From Owenia fusiformis (taxonomy: Eukaryota; Annelida; Polychaeta; Sabellida; Oweniidae): a DNA stretch of 64,000 bases. Below, one piece after another: positions 60,901 through 64,000 of this stretch. Position 1 is the first letter of the stretch. Every line of letters starts with the position of its first letter. The stretch spans positions 14,572,348 to 14,636,347 of the forward strand of contig CAIIXF020000006.1 in NCBI GenBank assembly GCA_903813345.2, read 5' to 3'. The notes beneath the pieces were generated by a model. It made no database searches. It worked only from the letters and a program-made list of their open reading frames with translations, and was not told the origin of the DNA. The position numbers were made by a program, and so were the translations under genes.

Positions 60901-61302
60901 AGGGAGAGAATAAAGAGACCAAGATAGAGAGTCTGGAATTGGAGTTAAGAGAGGCCAAAGCTTATATGGAGCAGAGGGTGGATAAATGTAAGTGATACAA
61001 TTATAGAAGTATAGCTAGCTGCTAGGTGTATAAGTGAGTAGGGGTGGATTGTGTTGAAATAGAAATAAGACGAAATTGTAGTATATTGTGATATTGCCTC
61101 TGTGATTTTAGAAAAATTATTATGTACTTGTGATACTTGTACACATATACCTGTACATCATCACAAGGCAACATAACAGCAATGTGACTTTCTATTTTCT
61201 TCAGTGGCAGAGGTTGAAGATTTACTGCATAGATCTGACGCTGACTTGAAACAGAAGTGCCAGATGGTAGAAACAATGGATATAGAACTGAGGAAAGCAC
61301 AG
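35260..61302 (+). CDS. CCDC18: CCDC18-like coiled-coil protein, 19 coding exons seen, 3' part off the window
   Basis: Exons: 35260-35369, 36743-36956, 52314-52484, 53144-53253, 53572-53742, 53942-54038, 54472-54719, 54932-55035, 55218-55480, 55840-55961, 56648-56790, 57085-57305, 57802-58053, 58651-58785, 59252-59446, 59793-59960, 60214-60356, 60824-60987, 61205-61302. Phases agree at every junction, giving 3129 nt (1043 residues) with no stop. An in-frame TGA precedes the ATG by two codons. From residue about 120 it is almost entirely heptad-repeat coiled coil. Colinear matches to vertebrate CCDC18 include LRKKLRVLREENSHLVSQNG, IELRTKVANQQEKLEKCQRE, DLKLKLAMKESEVQQLQASL, ALTMCKDELKIYIDQLDDSK and IAELEDSQSELENQVSKL. 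Vertebrate CCDC18 (about 1450 residues) is poorly characterised. The family is clear; the molecular role is not established here. Confidence 0.9.
35405..35893. mobile_element. MITE with CAGGCCTGTCAAC/GTTGACAGCCCTG ends in CCDC18 intron 1
   Basis: CAGGCCTGTCAACT at the left is inverted as AGTTGACAGCCCTG at the right with one mismatch. CATTTA flanks both sides (35399-35404, 35894-35899), a possible target duplication. Inside there are several GTCACGC words (35440-35660), a 35-base poly-C tract (35681-35715) and a run of (G/T)GCCAAAGGTGT-like repeats (35770-35845). Confidence 0.75.
35681..35716 (+). repeat. Poly-C tract
   Basis: Almost uninterrupted C with two A interruptions, strikingly unlike the AT-rich surroundings. 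The complementary strand is a run of G with quadruplex potential. Confidence 0.9.
36307..36645. mobile_element. 339-bp TIR element with two internal tandem units
   Basis: ATGTCACCACC (36307-36317) is perfectly inverted at 36635-36645. The interior is about two copies of a 177-bp unit (CAACTTGCTTCAAATT at 36360 and AACTTGCTTCAAATTTC at 36537, each followed by CAAAATCATCT). The stretch GACATTTTGTAATGTTGATG before the left end resembles GACATTTTGTCATGTTAATG after the right end. It lies in CCDC18 intron 1. Confidence 0.75.
37254..38580 (+). mobile_element. CCATCGAAC-family TIR/satellite element, copy 1
   Basis: It opens ATTATCCCATCGAACGAAGT, followed by a long (CCGT)n tract (37298-37375), and closes with GTTCGATGGGATTCGCTACG and TTGTTCTGGTT. 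ATCCCATCGAAC and GTTCGATGGGAT are exact inversions. The body is a chain of units marked by TATGTGAATAC at 37719, 37854, 37985, 38131 and 38272 (131-146 bp apart). Each unit has GGAGCGATTTTGTTCATATT and a CCATTTTGAAAAATGG hairpin. No transposase; non-autonomous. The ORF with Ser-Val-Arg-Pro repeats is a translation of the CCGT tract. Confidence 0.88.
38588..41618 (+). mobile_element. CCATCGAAC-family element, copy 2, interrupted by the A-B-B-A insertion
   Basis: It starts ATTATCCTATCGAACGAAGT only seven bases after copy 1 ends. It carries a shorter CCGT tract (38630-38659) and fewer internal units, and ends GTTCGATGGGATTCGCTACA near 41575 with TTGTTCTGGTT. The segment 39096-41213 is foreign to the family. 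Without it the copy is about 0.9 kb. Copies 1 and 2 thus form a head-to-tail tandem. Confidence 0.85.
39096..41213. mobile_element. A-B-B-A composite insertion: 456-bp direct terminal repeats around a 600-bp tandem pair
   Basis: A1 (39096-39551) and A2 (40758-41213) differ at about three positions. B1 (39552-40151) and B2 (40152-40751) are exactly 600 bp each and differ at one base seen (40099 vs 40699). CTAATAG stands at the A1-B1, B1-B2 and B2-A2 junctions. The flanks 39045-39095 and 41214-41264 are a 51-bp direct duplication of host-element sequence with one mismatch. The twin 74-75-codon ORFs inside B are the same non-coding-looking sequence read twice. The class is unknown; direct terminal repeats recall a non-autonomous LTR element, but TG..CA ends and a primer-binding site are not evident. 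Confidence 0.9.
42853..42880 (+). other. Possible short first exon or upstream ORF (MASNINERR, GTAAGT donor)
   Basis: ATG with an acceptable context (CACAATGG) is followed by nine codons and a perfect G|GTAAGTT donor at 42881. It precedes the DEG/ENaC gene by 1.1 kb. Because a TAA stands in frame at 43939-43941, it cannot simply extend that ORF. It may be a 5'-leader exon with an upstream ORF, or chance. Confidence 0.3.
42881..43950 (+). other. Upstream region of the nested channel gene
   Basis: It contains a 107-codon ORF (43070-43393) with no recognised domain. A short tandem duplication around 43698-43775 has GTTTCATAATTGTCATAACA, then GGTTGATTGATGATTCTTG, repeated about 47 bp later. The local CpG density around 43330-43420 is higher than in the flanks. 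No TATA box or transcription start could be assigned. Confidence 0.45.
43951..45657 (+). CDS. DEG/ENaC/ASIC-family sodium channel subunit, intronless, nested in CCDC18 intron 2
   Basis: 568 residues. Family knowledge: trimeric plasma-membrane Na+ channels, amiloride-sensitive, gated by protons, peptides, bile acids or mechanical force depending on the member. Seen: cytosolic HG gating motif (VLHGIKNVRAS, H54-G55); first membrane helix about 68-95; FPTVTIC (111-117) just outside it, as in the family FPAVTIC motif. A large extracellular domain follows with Cys-rich CFSNCVQDFLIERCGCG (336-352) and CNCPPPCDQITYKP (406-419). The second helix is about 520-545, with the G-x-S selectivity filter (GGS 528-530) and the conserved Glu of GVVE. 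Length is typical (500-650). An in-frame TAA four codons upstream fixes the start. The ligand and closest subfamily cannot be told from sequence alone. Intact, and on the same strand as the host gene. Confidence 0.93.
   Translation: MTKPTIDYFTKNEKVADDTRDKQTFGEMVQPESKNETVSIKEYFYQWVDNSVLHGIKNVRASKNIPLRIFWCLAVLNFTVTFVVFGKHQILLFVSMPVKQVQTIGATQFQFPTVTICPLSAYSRSNKEKFQGNSSTASSLFFNSLNNFASSQYSFSTSIISSNRQFTYRNIPYAELQQMGYQAKDFIVSCRFKNARCTYENFEVLESVAYQNCFSFVANKTVDVAGELMGLSVVLFTEDEVHSDAIKGVDKYKTIAYTAADRPSDYSAGVKVFINPPGTPIDVATGGITAAVGMTTDIGLNVENVKWLNDPYPNQACVLSTEIEHHHNDTYSQETCFSNCVQDFLIERCGCGSVSYASTPKESPPEDMCGYFANVTMRSSISAGIFEWICLVQNQKMFNATTKAECNCPPPCDQITYKPTISQGVFLPSSYQYSFLERLTGTACPENSSDLPKYYSLLMGAVMHENGTKVDCNKALETILAEELVSKNFLRVNVKLASTLVSTTTMTPDYTGSDLFSDLGGTLGLCLGGSMIGVVEIFELLGGLFVKTLCKIKATTVKPMAKTSKTAW
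45897..46785. mobile_element. Foldback element (about 0.9 kb) with a MITE nested in its left arm
   Basis: The left arm from GCATGCTCACGCGGTACTAA (45901) pairs with the right arm ending TTAGTACCGCGTGATGCTGC (46760-46779). Pairing continues inward through TTTTTGACCTACCAGATGTT and TGCCTTTCTGTCGG / CCAACAGAAAGGGAT. The left arm is split at 46016-46316 by a TTAA-flanked MITE, after which pairing resumes. The centre has a second palindrome, TTTTGGTCCCCAGCTGT (46549) with ACAGCTGGGGACCAAAA (46578). Lies 240 bp downstream of the channel gene stop. Confidence 0.85.
46020..46312. mobile_element. TTAA-flanked MITE family P1, copy 3 (best preserved)
   Basis: Exact TTAA on both sides (46016-46019, 46313-46316). 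The ends CCTCTTGAATACC and GGTATTCAAGAGG are perfectly inverted. The inside carries a doubled GACGGATATATCTGTCAC / GACAGATATATCTGTCAC word. Removing it restores the inverted-repeat pairing of the surrounding foldback, so it inserted later. Confidence 0.92.
47095..47400. repeat. Two neighbouring long hairpins
   Basis: Arms 47241-47278 (GTTATTGAATGATTTGAAGT...) and 47341-47378 (...ACTTCAAATCATTCAATAAC) pair over 38 nt with about three mismatches. They enclose a second stem (GATATTCTGTATTGG / CCAATACAGAATTTC). Upstream, ACTGAGATTGTCCCC (47151) pairs with GGGGACAATCTCAGT (47199). Probably one foldback transposon remnant; a hairpin RNA precursor is possible but unsupported. Confidence 0.75.
47729..48909 (+). 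mobile_element. CCATCGAAC-family element, copy 3
   Basis: Same ends as copy 1, with a CCGT tract at 47771-47829 and internal TATGTGAATAC units at about 48174, 48307, 48455 and 48597. It closes with GTTCGATGGGATTCGCTACG and TTGTTCTGGTT. High identity to copy 1 unit by unit. Confidence 0.88.
49571..50711 (+). mobile_element. CCATCGAAC-family element, copy 4
   Basis: ATTATCCCATCGAACGAAGT is followed by a short CCGT tract (49614-49637), four to five internal hairpin units, and the GTTCGATGGGATTTGCTACG end. The reduced CCGT tract shows length variation among otherwise similar copies. Confidence 0.88.
51188..52290 (+). mobile_element. CCATCGAAC-family element, copy 5, abutting the exon 3 splice acceptor
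   Basis: It begins ATTATCCCATCGAACGAAGC with a degraded CCGT/ACGT/ATGT tract (51231-51275) and ends GTTCGATGGGATTTGCTACA, TTGCTGTTGTCTAG. About 250 bp (51471-51719) is duplicated at 51847-52094 with few changes. Its 3' end lies only about 23 bases before exon 3 of the CCDC18-like gene (52314). Confidence 0.85.
52314..61302 (+). CDS. CCDC18: CCDC18-like exons 3-19: long coiled coil (residues 109-1043)
   Basis: Seventeen exons of 97-263 nt are spread over 9 kb after the giant intron 2. Exon 7 (54472-54719) contains an internal quasi-repeat on a 14-15 residue pitch (RERLATSTKEREELRVNLAQ, then ANREREDFRVSLAESNTERE). The charged Glu/Lys/Gln-rich heptads have no membrane segment or catalytic motif. 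All acceptors and most donors are canonical. Exon 19 ends in phase 0 at a GTAATG donor, so translation continues past 61302 in exons I could not find before 64000. Confidence 0.9.
52485..53143 (+). other. CCDC18-like intron 3, nothing recognised
   Basis: Ordinary AT-rich intron with a GTATTT donor and TTTTCAG acceptor. The ORFs at 52586-52771 and the read-through of exon 3 to 52604 are incidental. Confidence 0.6.
57433..57716. mobile_element. TTAA-type MITE family P1, copy 4 (decayed), in CCDC18 intron 12
   Basis: CCTCTTGACAACCCAG after TTAA (57429-57432) matches the family left end. TTATGTTTTAAAATGTGTAG and GCTCTCATTTCAAA match the interior. The right end (TCAAGAAGTATCC) is degraded. Confidence 0.65.
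58503..58645. repeat. Fragment of the GTCACCACC / GACATTTTG family
   Basis: AGTCACCAACTTTTTGTGG, then GTGGTTGGTGTTTGGCA and GGTGCTGACATTTTGCATG, correspond to the two ends of the copy at 60372-60820 and to the right end of 36307-36645. Intron 13 of the CCDC18-like gene. Confidence 0.6.
60372..60820. mobile_element. TIR element, ATGTCACCACCA family, in CCDC18 intron 17
   Basis: ATGTCACCACC at 60375 is inverted near 60777 as AGGTGGTGAGATTTTGTC (one or two changes). The right-end continuation TGTTCATGCTTTGTTT parallels TGTTAATGCTTTGTTT after 36645. The minus-strand ORF at 60581-60958 overlaps this element and exon 18 and is not a gene. Confidence 0.6.
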
Positions 61303-61934
61303 GTAATGTCACATTAATTAACATTCCCTCAGTCAGGTTTGTCTCAGTTCCATTGGTCAGGAGCTTTAAACTGTTTTGCTTGATTAAAAGACTGGGGAAA
61401 TCATTTTGTGGTACACTTCCAGAATGTCTGTTTCCTTAAACAAGGATGGGGAGGTTTTGTAATTAACAGAATGAATTTTGTGTACAATTTAGTGTGAAAC
61501 TTCTGAGAAAAAATGAACAATTTCAACTGGGTTAGTCCAGTTATATCACTTGTCATTGCACTTAAAGATGGCAGATGCATCAAACCCTCCTTTTCAGTGA
61601 TTCCATTTGGTCACCTCTTTAGAATCACCTGCCATATTAAAATTGAGAGGAAAAACAAAGTGAAAATGACTCTGTTGCGGCTAGACATACTATATATGAG
61701 GAAAACGTGAAACAAAGGGTAAAATAGGAAAAAATAGATTATTCCGGTGTCGAGGCTCATGCTGTGAAAATTATAATTAAGCATGACGTGGTTAGCCATA
61801 CCCTCTCCATCTCTATCCTTCTGGATCTGCAGTGCAACAGAGAGAGATGCTATGAGTATCAGAATGATAATTAAGCATTAGTGGTATTTATGTGTTCATT
61901 TCATATTTACAAAAGAAGAAGATACATGTGGCCA
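61303..61934 (+). other. CCDC18-like intron 19, first part, nothing recognised
   Basis: Begins at the exon 19 donor. A CTGCAG acceptor-like site at 61830 is followed by only 14 open codons with no donor, so I do not call an exon there. Confidence 0.5.
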
Positions 61935-62125
61935 GCCTGGAGCCAGAATTTGCCAAGCGGGGGTTCACTTTTTGAAAAATTCCAGGGTGGGGGTTCACTT
62001 GTGACAAATCACTTAAAAAGTGCGCAGAATGGTGAAAAACTGCATGATTTTGAAAGATTTTTTGGCCAGGGGGGGGTTTGCTCGAACCCATCGAACTCCC
62101 CCTCCCCTGGCTATGGGCCTGTGTG
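61935..62125. repeat. Dispersed repeat with CCCCTGGCTATGGGCCTG end
   Basis: GGGGGTTCACTT is present twice (61961, 61990). GGCCAGGGGGGGGTTTGCTC and CCCCCTCCCCTGGCTATGGG follow. It is an opposite-orientation relative of 24152-24330. The two ORFs here on opposite strands are incidental. Confidence 0.65.
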
Positions 62126-63410
62126 GGCATTAGAACGCCCCAAACATGAATGTCCCAAACTTTGTATGTCTGCTATATTATCTGACCCGAGTTAGCCACC
62201 TGGTGGTGTAACTGGTAACTAACTTCTTGCACCTAGGTACTCATCTATCTACACATATTCATCTTTAAAAATTAGAATGTGACAGTATAAACCTTAAATA
62301 CAATATTACAATTATTAAAATCAACTCTCTTAATAAATACATGTTGATCATTGATAATATACTCATTATCTAAAATCCTTGCTATTTTGATCAATCTTGG
62401 TCTCATCCATTACTATTACACTATTAAATAATTTATTGTTACTGGTAAGATGAGATATTGTGAAGTACAGACTTTCTCAGTATATTTGATATATATACCA
62501 CTCACCACTCATGACTGACAGTAGGCAAGTGGATAATTCATTCATTCATAGCTACAGCGGGAGACAAAAATTCACACGTCAAAGTCTTTTTTTATTATGG
62601 CAATTTTACCATGATTTAAGCAAAGTAAGTTATGATTTGTTGCACCATGGAAAATTTGTTATAATCTCCATGGGACGCAGTTTGTTTAAAGAGAGAATCA
62701 GATATAGCGAGCAGGCCAACAAAAAATTGTTTCAATTTTAGAATGTTTCTGGCTCATGTCATTCCTTGGCTTGTCTATTTTCTAAAAATATCAAAAGTGC
62801 TCACTTTATTTCAGGAAAACTTAAGATTTTTACAATAATGTATTATTTTTCTATAAGAATGGTTACCATTCTTATTATTTGGGAGAATTTAAACATTTTT
62901 CACCCATTTCTGCACTTTGAATCGATAATAACTTCACTAATTTATGACGTATTGTGAATATTTTTGGAGATATTGTATTTGAGACTGTAAGGAATAGATT
63001 AGGAGGTAAATTGTACACATGGCTAGCCATTTTGTCAACCCCATAGATCTGATTCTGCCTATGCAGATGCTACATCATGTGATATTGTTGGGAAAGATTT
63101 TGAGGAGAACTCAGATGTAACATTTATGGGGAGTGATGTGGTGCTAATGAATGGTGCCGTGTACTGATCCCTTGCTTCTTGTATCATGTTTTGTGTGAAA
63201 TTCTTTGAAAAGGGTGTATTCAATTTGGATATTTTTTTGATGTTTGTTTGAGTAACGTTTTCTGGATTTGTCGGAGATATCGTCAAAATAGAAGTCAAAA
63301 ATAAAGCGTGTTCAATTGTGGAAGTTGAATTCCTGTTATGTGCTCTATCATTTGATATTGTAGGGAAAAATTTTGTGGATAACTCAAATGTGACAGTGAG
63401 CCTATGGGAT
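62126..63410. other. Window 3' region inside the CCDC18-like gene, nothing recognised
   Basis: AT-rich intronic sequence. The words TGATATTGT-GGGAAA-ATTTTG-GGA-AACTCA-ATGT recur at 63079 and 63353, an imperfect 270-bp-spaced direct repeat. No exon with correct phase was found. Confidence 0.5.
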
Positions 63411-63475
63411 CGACCAGGCATCCGTCCGTTGGTCCGTCCGTCCGTTGGTCCGTCTGTCCGTTGGTCCGTCCGTCA
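63411..63475 (+). repeat. CCGT/TTGGTCCGT microsatellite
   Basis: CCGTCCGTTGGT is repeated about four times after a GGGATCGACCAGGCAT lead-in. It resembles the CCGT tract of the CCATCGAAC family, but the flanking ends of that family are not recognisable. Confidence 0.8.
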
Positions 63476-64000
63476 ACATTGGCCGCACAAATTAAAACTG
63501 CTATTCGGATTGAGTCATATCCACATTCATTTTATGCATATCCATAATGCCTATTTGACCTATCATCGCCATTACCCAAGTTCGCCCGGTTTCCGAGAAA
63601 TTGCGGATTTTGACGTCAAAAAGTCAAATTTTCTATAAATACTAGACACTTTGTTGAAGTAGAACTTTCAAATAACTTTTAGTAGTTGCTGTATATGCAA
63701 CTTATGTCCTCTGAAATTTTCAAAGCTCTTGGAATTACAGTTTTTGGTTTTTACTCTATAAAATTTGACAAAAAGTAGGACTTTTCAGGAAACTTTCTCA
63801 TGTATAAAGTCAATGGCAGGTTTTGTGATTGACAAGTTTCTCAAAGTTTGCCTTATACTTGATCATTTCTTGCAATGAATTACATCATTACTAGATTTAA
63901 GCATTCCCTACATATTGCTCAATATATGTCAGCATCAAATTTTTACAGTTTTTGAGATATTTGACGTCAACGTCAACTTGTTTCAATTTGACCAATTCTT
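63476..64000. other. Right window edge, nothing recognised
   Basis: It has TGACGTCAAAAAGTCAAATT at 63610 and TTTGACGTCAACGTCAACTT near the right edge, which look like pieces of a further interspersed repeat. No coding signal. Confidence 0.4.

Noticed and set aside
60581-60958. 125-codon minus-strand ORF
   Set aside because: Antisense shadow of CCDC18 exon 18 plus adjoining repeat.
61831-61875. Possible additional CCDC18 exon after a CTGCAG acceptor
   Set aside because: Reaches a stop after 14 codons with no donor and no coiled-coil character.
62195-62245. tRNA-like A-box (TGGTGTAACTGG) suggesting a tRNA or SINE
   Set aside because: No matching B-box or cloverleaf pairing could be traced downstream.
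63059-63421. 120-codon minus-strand ORF rich in Ser/Thr
   Set aside because: No recognisable domain, no splice context; includes an imperfect direct repeat and ends next to a CCGT microsatellite.

Overview
This is a gene-sparse, AT-rich, intron-rich stretch of an invertebrate animal genome. Spliced exons with GT/AG borders, LINE retrotransposons and many small inverted-repeat transposons exclude a prokaryote or virus. The phylum cannot be fixed from the sequence. The proteins have clear vertebrate counterparts, which fits a non-vertebrate deuterostome or a lophotrochozoan.

Two multi-exon genes lie head to head. On the minus strand, 31972 down to 1522, fifteen coding exons join in frame into 457 residues of a DENND1/connecdenn protein (a Rab35 exchange factor). 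The whole DENN module is present, and the C-terminal tail continues beyond position 1. On the plus strand, 35260 to 61302, nineteen coding exons join in frame into 1043 residues of a coiled-coil protein matching CCDC18; its 3' part continues beyond 64000. About 3.3 kb separates the two start codons, and most of it is filled by nested transposons. A third gene, an intronless 568-codon DEG/ENaC-family sodium channel (43951-45657, +), sits inside the 15.4-kb intron 2 of the CCDC18-like gene, on the same strand.

The rest is introns packed with mobile DNA. The last visible DENND1 intron (1585-13088) holds a TIR-bounded element with a 162-bp satellite, split by a 5'-truncated LINE with an intact reverse transcriptase ORF (3318-5863). 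It also holds a second, L1/Tx1-like LINE with a 14-bp target-site duplication (6436-9424), a 206-bp tandem triplication and a 570-bp foldback element. Elsewhere I could define hAT-like MITEs with exact 8-bp duplications (21264-21865, 29899-30458) and two TTAA-flanked (piggyBac-like) MITE families. I also found a 1.6-kb minisatellite-bearing foldback with TA duplication (32953-34543) and another foldback carrying a nested MITE (45897-46785).

CCDC18 intron 2 is dominated by five same-orientation copies of an element bounded by ATCCCATCGAAC/GTTCGATGGGAT. Each has a 5' (CCGT)n tract and about 130-146-bp internal repeats, each carrying a GGCCATTTTGAAAAATGGCC-type hairpin. One copy is split by a very recent A-B-B-A composite insertion (39096-41213). 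A recurring theme is short terminal inverted repeats enclosing tandem satellite units. This is the most distinctive feature of the window. No operon, defence system, CRISPR array or RNA gene was found.
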